The notes under the pieces were generated by a model, which saw nothing but the letters and a program-made list of their open reading frames with translations, searched no databases and was not told where the DNA came from. Below are positions 36,942 through 46,224 of a DNA stretch of 64,000 nt, piece by piece. Numbering within the stretch: the first letter of the stretch is position 1; each line of letters starts with the position of its first letter. The DNA is from CAZHDB01 sp964531225 (GTDB taxonomy: Archaea; Thermoproteota; Thermoprotei_A; Sulfolobales; Desulfurococcaceae), in contig CAZHDB010000001.1 in assembly GCA_964531225.1 (NCBI GenBank), positions 81,387-145,386 on the forward strand, read 5' to 3'. The position numbers and the translations under genes were made by a program.

Positions 36942-37487
36942 TTGAAATGCCTCGATAAAGGATTTGTTGTATGGTTTACTGGTTTACCGGGTAGTGGTAA
37001 GACTACATTAGCTAGAGGTGTTGCTGAGAAGCTTAGGGAGAAAGGTTTTCGTGTAGAAGTTATTGATGGTGACTGGGCTAGGAAAACAATAAGCATAGGT
37101 GCTGGTTTTACTAGAGAAGAAAGAAGAGTACATCTACATAGAATTGCATGGGTTGCACGCTTACTAGCAAGGAATGGAGTTATTGTACTATGTAGTTTTG
37201 TATCACCATATCGCGATGTAAGAAAAATGGTTAAAGAAATCATTGAAGAAGAAGTCCCATTTGTAGAAGTCTATGTACAATGTCCACTAGAAGAATGTAT
37301 AAGACGTGATCCCAAGGGACTATATAAGAAAGCATTACGTGGCGAAATAAAACATTTCACCGGTATAAGTGATCCTTATGAGCCACCTGAAAATCCGGAT
37401 ATTATTGTAGATACTGTAAATCACACGGTTGATGAGAATATAAATAAAATAATGGATTTCTTAATGGATAAATTCGAACTTAATTAA
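36942..37487 (+). CDS. cysC: APS kinase
   Basis: APS kinase phosphorylates APS to PAPS, the sulfate donor for sulfotransferases. Walker A (FTGLPGSGKTTLARG), the VIDGDWARK segment, TREERRVHLHRIAWVA and the lid FTGISDPYEPP are all present. The length of about 181 residues is standard. The TTG at 36942 has GGAGG at a good distance; the TTG at 36933 is too close to it. No sulfotransferase is recognisable nearby. Confidence 0.94.
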   Translation: MKCLDKGFVVWFTGLPGSGKTTLARGVAEKLREKGFRVEVIDGDWARKTISIGAGFTREERRVHLHRIAWVARLLARNGVIVLCSFVSPYRDVRKMVKEIIEEEVPFVEVYVQCPLEECIRRDPKGLYKKALRGEIKHFTGISDPYEPPENPDIIVDTVNHTVDENINKIMDFLMDKFELN

Positions 37488-37572
37488 TATAATTGCATAT
37501 CAATTATTTATGAAGATGTAAAAAGTATTAAATACTAATATATTATAATATCTTGGTAGGAGGTGTTATTTA

Positions 37573-38486
37573 TTGTCTAATGTTAGAATGGTTACATTAG
37601 CAGCTGTAATGATTCTACTAATAATCGGTGTATTGACGAGCTTAAATACATCAACAGTTTATAGCCAAGCACCTCCCATACTATTTGAAGACTTTGAGAC
37701 AGGAGCCCCTGGATGGACGTTTACTCCTCCTGTAGATGGTGTTCAATGGCAGGTAGTATGTGATCCAGAGACGATATACGTATTATCACCTGATATAGAT
37801 CCCAATCTTATTACAGTACCCGATAGTCCGGCTCATCTACCCATGCCTATAGAGGTAGCTGTGTTGCATGGTTCGGGCATCTAGATACAGGTACATACAT
37901 TGGTGATAGTTGGACAACAGTACCGCAAGAGGAGGGCGGTATGTCGGGTGTTTATGTAATATACGGTTCATTGACTTCACCGAGTTTCTCCCCAACTCCC
38001 AAGGGATCGCACTTAGTCTTTGCTTCTTGGTGGGAAATAGAATCAGCGGATCCTAATTATTATGATCTAATGGTAGTCGAAGCATACGTTAATGGTAGCT
38101 GGATTGAGATAGCTAGATTAAACCCGACAACAGCCCCTACATGGGGTAGTCCAGACCTACATTATGCATCTGGATATAGTGGATTAGGTGAACCAGCTGT
38201 TAGTAGCGATCCATTTGAGCCTCCTAAATGGGTTATCTATGATATAGAATTACCGAATGGAACTACACAGATAAGGTTTACCTTTGATACAGTAGACAAT
38301 GCCTATAATGGCTTTAGAGGGTGGATCATAGACAGCGTGAAAATAACTGGCCCTGCAACAGTAGGCGGTAGCTTATTACCATCGGGAGGCATTATTAATC
38401 TAAATACCGCTTTAATCGTAGTATCTTCAATAATCATGATTACTTTCACAGTCAGTATATTGAGAAGAAAGAGTAGAGCAAAATAA
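37573..38486 (+). pseudogene. Frameshifted secreted membrane-anchored beta-sandwich protein
   Basis: The first frame (37573-37884) encodes a signal peptide and EDFETGAPGWTFTPP, then stops at HGSGI. The second frame is already coding before its first ATG: AWFGHLDTGTYIGDSWTT continues into the ORF at 37941. That ORF has a jelly-roll-like region (FASWWEIESADPNYYDL) and a C-terminal transmembrane anchor. One base is missing near 37855-37866. No slippery heptamer is visible. The start is a TTG behind AGGAGGTG. It is probably a cell-surface protein that has lost function or contains an assembly error. Confidence 0.82.
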
Positions 38487-38636
38487 TTTTTCAATGCAAT
38501 TATATGGAAACCTGAAATATGTAGTTAATAACAGGATTTATTGTATTATTATTTTAATTTATATCCTAGAGAAATATACTAATAACTTGGTATAAATATT
38601 AACATGGTTAGCAATATCTCAGATAGGTGTTTTATA

Positions 38637-39983
38637 GTGAGAAAAGCAATTGTCATAGGACTTGATTGTGCTCCTCCGCGGCTACTCTATGACGAATTTA
38701 AAAATGAATTGGATATTCTTGGAGAACTAGTTGGTCAAGGCACTAGGTATATTCTTAGATCAAGTCATCCACCAATAACTATTCCCGCCTGGGCCGTTAT
38801 GGCAACAGGTAAGACCCCTGGAGAGCTTGGTTTATATGGTTTTAGACATAGGAAGCCGGGTAGTTATGGAGACATTTATATCGCAAATTCAAGGTCTATA
38901 AAAGAACCACCTATATGGGTTGATCTAGCTAGACAAGGGTACTGGAATATTGTTGTAGGTGTGCCACCTAGTTATCCTCCCAAGCCTATTCGAGGCTACC
39001 TTATAAGTGACTTCATAACACCTGATCATACTAAACAGTATACATGGCCAATTAGCTTGAAAAACGAAATCGAGAAACTCTATGGCTCATATATATTTGA
39101 TGTATTATATCGTAGTGAGGAAAAGGATCGAATTATTAAGGAATTATGGGAAATGACTATACAGCATTTCAACGTACTTAATTATCTTATTAAAAATAAG
39201 AAATGGGACTTCATATGGTTTGTAGAAATAGGAGTTGATAGGGTACATCATGCGTTTTGGAAATACTGGGATAAAGAGCATCCAAAATATGAGTCCGGCA
39301 ATAAATATGAACACGTAATACCAGAATATTATAAATTGATCGATAAACTCATAGGTGATCTATTGAGAAATGTGCCAAAGGACACACTAATTTTTATAGC
39401 ATCAGATCATGGTGCAAAAGCTATGAAAGGCGCATTTGCTATAAATCAATGGCTCGAAGAAAATGGATATCTAAGGTTTAAGAAAAAACCAGAAAAGCCT
39501 TGTACTGATCTAGATCCTGGGCTAGTTGATTGGGAACATACAAAGGCATGGGGTTGGGGAGGCTATTATTCGAGAATATTCATTAACATTAAAGGTAGGG
39601 AGCCTAAAGGAATTGTTCCCCGTGAAAAAGTACCAGATCTAATAATGGAGCTTAAGAATGAATTAAGGAAAATCAATGGACCTAATGGCAAGCCTTGGAA
39701 AAACCTGGTATATACACCAGATGAACTCTATCCAGTTGTTAAAGGAGATGCGCCTGACATATTTCTATACATTGATGACCTTAACTGGAGAGCTGCAGGT
39801 ACCGTTGGATGGGACTCACCATATCTTGAGGAAAACGATAAAGGACCTGATGAAGCGGTCCATGACTGGTATGGAGTATTTACCATATATGATCCTGAAG
39901 GAACAATAGAGTCAAGGGATAGAGGAGTTATTGATATTGTTAATGTTAAGGAACTCATGCTTAAGATGATTATAAAGCAATAG
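38637..39983 (+). CDS. Type I phosphodiesterase/nucleotide pyrophosphatase family protein
   Basis: A second member of the type I phosphodiesterase branch in this island. The N-terminus AIVIGLDCAPP gives the first metal Asp. PPITIPAWAVMATGKTPG holds the likely nucleophile Thr before IPAW. IFIASDHGAKAMKGAF and a late AVHDWYG supply the second metal ligands. The GTG at 38637 has AGGTG at suitable distance; an ATG at 38604 would add eleven residues. The substrate is unknown; cell-surface phosphoesters are the natural guess from context. Confidence 0.8.
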   Translation: MRKAIVIGLDCAPPRLLYDEFKNELDILGELVGQGTRYILRSSHPPITIPAWAVMATGKTPGELGLYGFRHRKPGSYGDIYIANSRSIKEPPIWVDLARQGYWNIVVGVPPSYPPKPIRGYLISDFITPDHTKQYTWPISLKNEIEKLYGSYIFDVLYRSEEKDRIIKELWEMTIQHFNVLNYLIKNKKWDFIWFVEIGVDRVHHAFWKYWDKEHPKYESGNKYEHVIPEYYKLIDKLIGDLLRNVPKDTLIFIASDHGAKAMKGAFAINQWLEENGYLRFKKKPEKPCTDLDPGLVDWEHTKAWGWGGYYSRIFINIKGREPKGIVPREKVPDLIMELKNELRKINGPNGKPWKNLVYTPDELYPVVKGDAPDIFLYIDDLNWRAAGTVGWDSPYLEENDKGPDEAVHDWYGVFTIYDPEGTIESRDRGVIDIVNVKELMLKMIIKQ

Positions 39984-39999
39984 TTCAAAATTTGAGGTA

Positions 40000-40037
40000 G
40001 TAATAACATATTAATACTGTAGTAACATATTAATATG
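40000..40037. promoter_or_regulatory. Operator-like direct repeats and palindrome before vapBC
   Basis: GTAATAACATATTAATA (40000-40016) and GTAGTAACATATTAATA (40019-40035) match at 16 of 17 positions, 19 bp apart. The second copy extends into a perfect 12-bp palindrome, CATATTAATATG (40026-40037). It ends 12 bp before the antitoxin start codon. It is well placed for autoregulation by the RHH antitoxin. Confidence 0.75.
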
Positions 40038-40049
40038 TGGTGTATATAA

Positions 40050-40274
40050 ATGTCTACTATAACAGTCAGGATAGATCCCAAAATAAAAAAACTTATGAAA
40101 AAATACAGTTATATTAATTGGAGTGAAGTAGTCCGGAAAGCAATAATAGATAAACTTACGGAAGAAAAGAAAAAGAATATTCTAGAAGCCTTTTTAATAA
40201 ACGAAGAACTAAGAAGACAGGCTCCTCAAGGTTGGGATTCAACCGAGGTAATTAAAAAATGGAGAAGAAGATAG
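40050..40274 (+). CDS. vapB: VapB-type ribbon-helix-helix antitoxin
   Basis: The N-terminal strand and helices (STITVRIDPKIKKLMKKY, then NWSEVVRKAI) form a ribbon-helix-helix domain. The remainder, ending EVIKKWRRR, should wrap the toxin. Its end overlaps vapC by 16 bp. The direct repeats just upstream are the probable operator. Confidence 0.85.
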   Translation: MSTITVRIDPKIKKLMKKYSYINWSEVVRKAIIDKLTEEKKKNILEAFLINEELRRQAPQGWDSTEVIKKWRRR

Positions 40275-40675
40275 TTGTCGATGCAAGTGTTATAGCAAAG
40301 TGGTATTTAATAGAGGAATATAGCAATAATGCAATTAAGTTAAGAAATGACTACGTAAGAGGATTAATTCAGATATTAGTTCCCTCATTATTAGAATATG
40401 AAGTACTTAATGCCTTAAGATATAGCGGAGTATATAATTCTGATGAATTAAAGAAAATAGGGACATCAATTAATAAATATGGCTTCATGACATATGATTT
40501 AGATAATGATATTAAAGATCTTGCAATAGAATTAGCTTTTAGAGAAAATATTACGATTTACGATGCATCATATATAGCATTAGCCATTAAATTTAATATA
40601 CCACTTTATACAGCTGATCAAGAGCTCGTATCTAAGTTTCCTAGCATTGCCTACCATATAAAAGACTATGGGTAG
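40259..40675 (+). CDS. vapC: VapC-type PIN-domain toxin
   Basis: The PIN residues are visible as KKIVVDASVIAKWY at the N-terminus, LLEYEVLNAL, TIYDASYIALA and YTADQELV. It is 138 residues long, as expected. It is unrelated in detail to the pair at 21.7-22.4 kb, whose antitoxin is AbrB-type, so these are independent modules. Confidence 0.9.
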   Translation: MEKKIVVDASVIAKWYLIEEYSNNAIKLRNDYVRGLIQILVPSLLEYEVLNALRYSGVYNSDELKKIGTSINKYGFMTYDLDNDIKDLAIELAFRENITIYDASYIALAIKFNIPLYTADQELVSKFPSIAYHIKDYG

Positions 40676-40791
40676 CTAATGTCTATTATAATTTAATATT
40701 TATTAAGTATTTTATATTCGATGGGTATTTTTAGCCTAAGTATATAAGAGTATTTATTGGGTTATAGACCGCCTTTTTGGGATAAAGCATT

Positions 40792-42414
40792 ATGGCACAT
40801 AGATTAAGCGTAATTTTAGGTAGAATCGCAGAGGCCATAATTATATTATCGATCACATTATTCCTTATAGTAACAGTTGCTGATATTCCATGGAATATCC
40901 GGCCCATTATATTTTCTTCAGTGATAGTGTTTACTATATATCTTCAGATTGTTTGCAATAGGCTTTGGCCTAGATTAATGCTTCCTTTAAGTTATTTTAG
41001 TTTAGGCCTAATAATATCCCGTATGATCATTGGAGCTGTTCCATGGAGCTTCTATTTTTATATCGTGCTCTTATATCTAGTAGCATCTTTTATGATATAT
41101 CATTGCATATATCGTATTATAGCCGTTTTCTTAAGTGATCGTAGGGGATTATTTAAAGATTTGCTTGAATACATGAATATAGATATGATTGTATTTTTAA
41201 TAATACTAACATCATTGTCTATCTGGCTTTATACCTTTAAAACTATCCAGGGATGGGCAGCAATATTTATCGTTCTAGTAGGATGGTTTGCCTGGATATT
41301 TACGAGCAGGTATTTGAATAGACAGGTCCATAGGATCCTATTGACAGGCCAAGCAACTAGATGGGGTTTTGCTCATCCGGTTGAGCCTGAGGCTGAAAAA
41401 ACTTTATTGGCCATAGCTAGTTTAGTTGTGCTAACAAGCCTTATGATACCATTATTATTTGCTTATACAAGCCCAATCTTATTAAAAAGAGGTTTTATAC
41501 CATTAACTATTCTCGGGATAGTTGAGGCAATAACATGTCTTCTTTATCTTGCTGCATACATATTCATAGTCCATGGAGCATTTGTTGAGGAATTAACTAA
41601 AACTAATAATGAACTAGTATTTGTTGAAAACTATAGGGTTTTTAAGGGATGGAGAGACATATCATGGTTTCTTAATAGATCCGTGGGATATTATTATAGG
41701 TTAAAATATCTATCAGCTCTTTATATGCTATTCCAGGGTCTCGAGATTTTCTCTAGAAGGACCAATAAGAGGGAATTATATTATGGCGGGATAAGCGATC
41801 TACTTTGCCAAGGATATAATTACGTTGTCGAAAAGAACTTAATTAAATTCGTTGATGAAAGATCTATTATGGAAACAATAGAGTCCTTTAAGGAACAGAA
41901 TCTATGGGTTATTGAGGCGAATACGTTTCCTATTGAAAAAAGATCTGAAGAAATTAAAGAGGTATATAGAAGAATATTTTCTAGTTTAGTCAATCTTTAT
42001 GCTAAATTGAAAGATAATCCTGAAGAAGCATATAGGGAAAAGGAAAGATTAATTGATACTGTAATACGTAGATTAGAAAATTTCAAAAATACTCGTTTAA
42101 TAGATCGGTTGGAGAGGACTGGAATAGATAATGTAATTAATACATTAGAAAGACTGAAGAAAAAAGAAAAGATTAGGCAAGAGGATCTTGAGGGAGATCT
42201 GTTGGTAAGAAAACCATTAACGATCAATGTCGTTAGAGCATATCTTGTACATGGTCAACTAGTTAAAAACGCCATAGTATATAATGGTAGCCGCGATGAA
42301 TTCGATAAATTAATGTCAAAACCATCTATATTATATGGCCTATATACACTCATTTTATCATATCTAGTTAGTAAATATCCAGATATAATACATGGTCCCG
42401 AGAGGGCTAAATAA
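40792..42414 (+). CDS. Uncharacterised polytopic membrane protein with cytoplasmic C-terminal domain
   Basis: Roughly eight transmembrane helices fill residues 10-275. A charged, helix-rich soluble half of about 260 residues follows (for example KEVYRRIFSSLVNLYAKLKD and RRLENFKNTRLIDRLERTG). I recognise no domain. Its stop abuts the HD-domain gene start at 42416, so the two are probably one operon and functional unit. A TATA-like TATATAAGAG lies near 40740-40750. Confidence 0.65.
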   Translation: MAHRLSVILGRIAEAIIILSITLFLIVTVADIPWNIRPIIFSSVIVFTIYLQIVCNRLWPRLMLPLSYFSLGLIISRMIIGAVPWSFYFYIVLLYLVASFMIYHCIYRIIAVFLSDRRGLFKDLLEYMNIDMIVFLIILTSLSIWLYTFKTIQGWAAIFIVLVGWFAWIFTSRYLNRQVHRILLTGQATRWGFAHPVEPEAEKTLLAIASLVVLTSLMIPLLFAYTSPILLKRGFIPLTILGIVEAITCLLYLAAYIFIVHGAFVEELTKTNNELVFVENYRVFKGWRDISWFLNRSVGYYYRLKYLSALYMLFQGLEIFSRRTNKRELYYGGISDLLCQGYNYVVEKNLIKFVDERSIMETIESFKEQNLWVIEANTFPIEKRSEEIKEVYRRIFSSLVNLYAKLKDNPEEAYREKERLIDTVIRRLENFKNTRLIDRLERTGIDNVINTLERLKKKEKIRQEDLEGDLLVRKPLTINVVRAYLVHGQLVKNAIVYNGSRDEFDKLMSKPSILYGLYTLILSYLVSKYPDIIHGPERAK

Positions 42415-42415
42415 G

Positions 42416-44023
42416 ATGGTTGATATAATAGGTTTATCTAAAATAAGAGCTGTTATAAATGATAGTCTCTACGGATCAATACCTGTTAATGAAATAGAAT
42501 ACAATATAATACAGACCCCGGTTTTCAATAGATTACATAATATTAGACAGCTTGGACCTACATATCTTATTTATCCTGGCGCTAAACATTCTAGGTTTGA
42601 ACATTCTTTAGGTGTAATGCATTTAGCTTCAAAAATGCTCGAGAATATATTATCGACACTCGCCTATGATGAATTTGTTAAATTGTTTAATAATAGAACT
42701 AGAGAATTCATATTTCTACTATTTCGGGAAGGAGTATTTAGTGAATTACGGTACTTAAACATACATGACGTTTTAAAAGCGTTCCTTGTTCAAAGTATAA
42801 GATTAGCTGGACTATTACATGATCTTGGACATTATCCGTATAGCCATGTTGTTGAGGAAGGTATTGGAAAACGGGGTTTACATGAAAAGATTACTCATGA
42901 ACTAATATTGTCATGGAAAGAATTAAGGGAAATACTTTTACCATTAACATACGAATTAAATGGATCTAAAGTAACTGGAATAACTCCTGAGCACGTAGTT
43001 GCCATATTAATGAATTCATTCCATAGAAGGCGGCTATTATCGGAAAGTAAATCATATATTCCTCTATTGGATAGCCAAGGATATAACTTACTTCATAAGG
43101 TTATATCCGGAGTCTTTGATGCTGATAGACTTGATTATCTCCGTAGGGACGCCTTACATACAGGCGTCGTTTACGGTATTGTAGATATTGATAGAATTAT
43201 AGACAGTATGCATGTCGTTAGAGATAAAGATTCATTCCTAATATATTATGATCTGAAAGCATTACCTGCATTAGAGGATATGCTTAGTTCGAGAATTAAA
43301 ATGTATAAGTTGGTATATTACCATCATAAAAACGTATTGTTAGCTGAAATAACTCGTAGAATGATTTATGAGGCAATTCGTCTATCAGATCAGAAAAAAG
43401 ATCATAGGTATAAAAGAATGCTGGTTGACGATATTGTTAATACTCTTATATCATATCCATGGAAAGTAACAGATAATCTATTAATAGATATAGCAGAATA
43501 CTTATTAAATAATGCTACTCGGCACTCAAAAGCATATTACTATGCTGAAGCCTTCTTGAATAGACAGCTCTTACCGATGACCATATTTAAAAGAGAGGAG
43601 GACCTCTATCACTTTATAGCAACAATCCTTAATGGAAATATTAAATTGTCAAAGTACAGATTATTGATTAACAATTTAGTTAAGGACATAAATAAACTTG
43701 AGGATTATATTCATAAAGAAAGTAATGGAGAAATTGAATTACTTACAGCTTCTATAAAGTATCATGGAGTATCGCCAAAAGACATATTGATCAAGGTTGG
43801 CGATACATTAGTTAATATGTCTAAATTAAGTCATTATATAAAATGGCTTGATAAATACTATACTGGATATAAACATGTATACATGTATATTTATACTTTG
43901 GATCAAGAGAAAATGATTAAATATAAGAGAGATCCTGTGGAAAGGAAAAAGATAGTTAATAAAGTTCTCAAGTTAATACGGAATTTTATTCTCAATAGTC
44001 TTTTCGATAAACTATCTATGTAA
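42416..44023 (+). CDS. HD-domain phosphohydrolase (dNTPase/SAMHD1-like family)
   Basis: The family pattern is clear: PVFNRLHNIRQLGPTYLIYPG, then HSRFEHSLGVMHLA, the HD motif AGLLHDLGHYPYSH, and FDADRLDYLRRDA. Members hydrolyse dNTPs or other nucleotides, sometimes allosterically. The 535-residue length leaves a long C-terminal region with no recognised domain. I start at the ATG at 42416, after GAGAGG; an ATG at 42392 overlaps the upstream gene. Pairing with a membrane protein is unusual and suggests signalling or defence, without proof. Confidence 0.85.
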   Translation: MVDIIGLSKIRAVINDSLYGSIPVNEIEYNIIQTPVFNRLHNIRQLGPTYLIYPGAKHSRFEHSLGVMHLASKMLENILSTLAYDEFVKLFNNRTREFIFLLFREGVFSELRYLNIHDVLKAFLVQSIRLAGLLHDLGHYPYSHVVEEGIGKRGLHEKITHELILSWKELREILLPLTYELNGSKVTGITPEHVVAILMNSFHRRRLLSESKSYIPLLDSQGYNLLHKVISGVFDADRLDYLRRDALHTGVVYGIVDIDRIIDSMHVVRDKDSFLIYYDLKALPALEDMLSSRIKMYKLVYYHHKNVLLAEITRRMIYEAIRLSDQKKDHRYKRMLVDDIVNTLISYPWKVTDNLLIDIAEYLLNNATRHSKAYYYAEAFLNRQLLPMTIFKREEDLYHFIATILNGNIKLSKYRLLINNLVKDINKLEDYIHKESNGEIELLTASIKYHGVSPKDILIKVGDTLVNMSKLSHYIKWLDKYYTGYKHVYMYIYTLDQEKMIKYKRDPVERKKIVNKVLKLIRNFILNSLFDKLSM

Positions 44024-44319
44024 TAGGATTAATGACGAGGTGGAAAAACTCTTCTTACGCACCATCATGGTAATTGTTGTTACAATTATGCATTAGTACT
44101 AGATTGTATAATAGGGAGAGTTGATCCTATTAAAGAATTAATTTAAGGGCAAGCCTAAGTAATAGGAATATAGGATCTCTTATCTAAATACGGGCATAAT
44201 TCTGTTGAATGTATACGCGATGGAAGGACGAGATGATTCCTTAAGAATCGAACATTGAGAGGATTTAAATTACCAAATTATAGTATGGTACTTCGGGGAT
44301 TGTTGGAGGGGGCAATACA

Positions 44320-45831
44320 TTGGTCGGGATGGAAGGATATTATAAAAGAGTCATCGGACTGATCCTTGGTCCTTTGTTGTTCGTATTTTTAATTTTAGCA
44401 CCACCTCTTAGAGATCCGATAACTGGTGAATTAATGAATCAAATTGCTCCTTGGGCACCTGGTGCCGCTTTGGGGCTAATGTTATGGACTGTTATTTGGT
44501 GGCTTACTGAAGCTATTCCACTGGGGTTGACGTCGCTATTGACAGCTATAATTGCATGTGCTCTTGTAGGGTATGAATATAGAGCGTTTGGCTATGCGGA
44601 AGCTAGTTTGGGTGTTTCAGATATAGTGAGGACATTCTTTGATAAAACAATCTGGGTTTTCTTTGGCGGCTTCGTATTAGGTTGGGGAATGCAACAGTCT
44701 GGTTTTGCACGTAGAGTCTCTAGAAAAATCGCATTATTTTTCGCTAGAATATCAAGTAATGCCTACTGGGCAATAGCAGGTACATGGATTACAGTATGGT
44801 TCTTATCAATGTGGATGTCAAATACATCAGCTACAGCTGTTGCATTCTCAATTCTATTGGGTATTTTAGCCACATCCCCGTGGATTAATGAAAAGCAAGC
44901 TGAGATAGCAATGATATTCTTAGCTTTCTCGGCATCACTAGGAGGTATCGCGACAATAATTGGAACTCCACCAAACTTAATAGCGACGGCTTTTCTAGCG
45001 GAACGCGGTATTGCTGATATAGGATTTGTCGATTGGTTGCGCTATGGTATGCCGGTGTCGGTCATTACTTTTATAATACTACTTGGTTTAGGTAGGGTGT
45101 TTTTCGGCAAAAGCACCGTAGATGTTCAAAGTCTGCGAGCAAGTCTTGTAAGAGGAGAATCCAAAATGTCTATAGAAGAAAAGTGGTATATCGTAGTATT
45201 CACAATTACTGCGTCTCTATGGGTTTTGAGGGGGATTGCAAAGATCTTAGGATGGAGTATTGTCACTAAAATATTACCGCATGACGCTATACCGGCAATG
45301 ATATGTGCTGTATTGCTATTCAGTGTACCCAAGTCTCTCAAACCATACAAACCCCTATTCGATTGGAGGGAAGGATTGAGAGGGATAGACTGGGATACAC
45401 TTTTCCTTTTTGCTGGTGGATTGGTGATGGGCAATATGCTCTTCAAATCAGGAGCTGGATTATGGTTAGGTAAGAATGTAGTCAGTATATCTGGAACAAG
45501 GATTGAAGGGATAATATTAGGAGGCGGGCTCCTTACTTGGATCTTAACTCAGTTTGCCTCAAACACAGCAGCGACTAACATGATGGCCCCAATCTTAATA
45601 TCGCTATGTGAGGTAGCCGGTTTCGCAAAAGCAATAGTTATTAATGTTGTAGTGTTTGCAGCTATTTCGGCATCACTTGCATTCCTGCTACCTGTTTCAA
45701 CACCGCCAAATGCAGTGGTATTCGCTTCAGGAAAGGTCAGAATACATCGTATGTTACTTTATGGTTTAATCGTGTCAGCTATTATGTTGCCTGCTACATT
45801 TATGTTATTGTGGATTATTCTTTCCCTTTAA
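44320..45831 (+). CDS. DASS/SLC13 family anion:sodium symporter
   Basis: Two SNT signatures (WMSNTSATAVAF and FASNTAATNMMAP), each at the tip of a re-entrant loop, define the divalent anion:sodium symporter family. So do IATIIGTPPNLIATAF and LLPVSTPPNAVVFASG. About 11 helices are visible. Substrates in the family are dicarboxylates, sulfate or phosphate; sulfate would suit the nearby PAPS genes but nothing here proves it. The TTG start lies eight bases after GGAGGGGG; an ATG at 44329 is possible. Confidence 0.88.
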   Translation: MVGMEGYYKRVIGLILGPLLFVFLILAPPLRDPITGELMNQIAPWAPGAALGLMLWTVIWWLTEAIPLGLTSLLTAIIACALVGYEYRAFGYAEASLGVSDIVRTFFDKTIWVFFGGFVLGWGMQQSGFARRVSRKIALFFARISSNAYWAIAGTWITVWFLSMWMSNTSATAVAFSILLGILATSPWINEKQAEIAMIFLAFSASLGGIATIIGTPPNLIATAFLAERGIADIGFVDWLRYGMPVSVITFIILLGLGRVFFGKSTVDVQSLRASLVRGESKMSIEEKWYIVVFTITASLWVLRGIAKILGWSIVTKILPHDAIPAMICAVLLFSVPKSLKPYKPLFDWREGLRGIDWDTLFLFAGGLVMGNMLFKSGAGLWLGKNVVSISGTRIEGIILGGGLLTWILTQFASNTAATNMMAPILISLCEVAGFAKAIVINVVVFAAISASLAFLLPVSTPPNAVVFASGKVRIHRMLLYGLIVSAIMLPATFMLLWIILSL

Positions 45832-46224
45832 AATCATATTACCTTGTATAATACAAAAGCTGGATCGTTTTTTATATTATAAAATGAAGAATCAAATATA
45901 TTGGCTCTTAGGGCAAATAAATTATGGTAAAATTTATGAATGAGGTAATGAACTAATATGCTGTATATAAGCCTCATAATACCGTGTAGGTTTAGGAAAG
46001 TTCCGTAAAGTACTTGTAGCTGTGTTAAATAATTTATTGATTTGTTTACAAGAAATGTTGCAAACTCTTGTAGAAGAATTCAAGGCAGTAAGGACCTATT
46101 GCTCAAAAAGGCCTTTAAATATAACTCAGCTAGCAACATTACGGACAATTTAAAAGTTTCTAGGTATTAAATTCATTTAATACCTACTTAATCCAGTAAT
46201 AAAATCTAGATGGTTATTATATCA
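45832..46224. other. Convergent intergenic gap with one palindrome
   Basis: This 393-bp region between convergent genes has no protein-coding frame I can support and no C/D boxes. Its only structured feature is the 26-bp palindrome at 46161-46186, listed separately. Confidence 0.5.
46161..46186. repeat. 26-bp near-perfect palindrome
   Basis: Two 12-base arms, TAGGTATTAAAT and ATTTAATACCTA, flank a 2-bp centre (TC). It lies 39 bp past the DUF763 stop, between convergent genes. The sequence could form a hairpin in either transcript or bind a dimeric protein. No T-run follows, so it is not a standard archaeal terminator. Confidence 0.7.

Noticed and set aside
37850..37870. Programmed ribosomal frameshift in the secreted protein gene
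   Set aside because: No slippery heptamer or downstream structure is seen at the junction.
44024..44319. C/D sRNA before the DASS transporter (ATGACGA near 44030, GATGATT near 44232)
   Set aside because: C-box-like strings occur but no CTGA follows at a workable distance on either strand.
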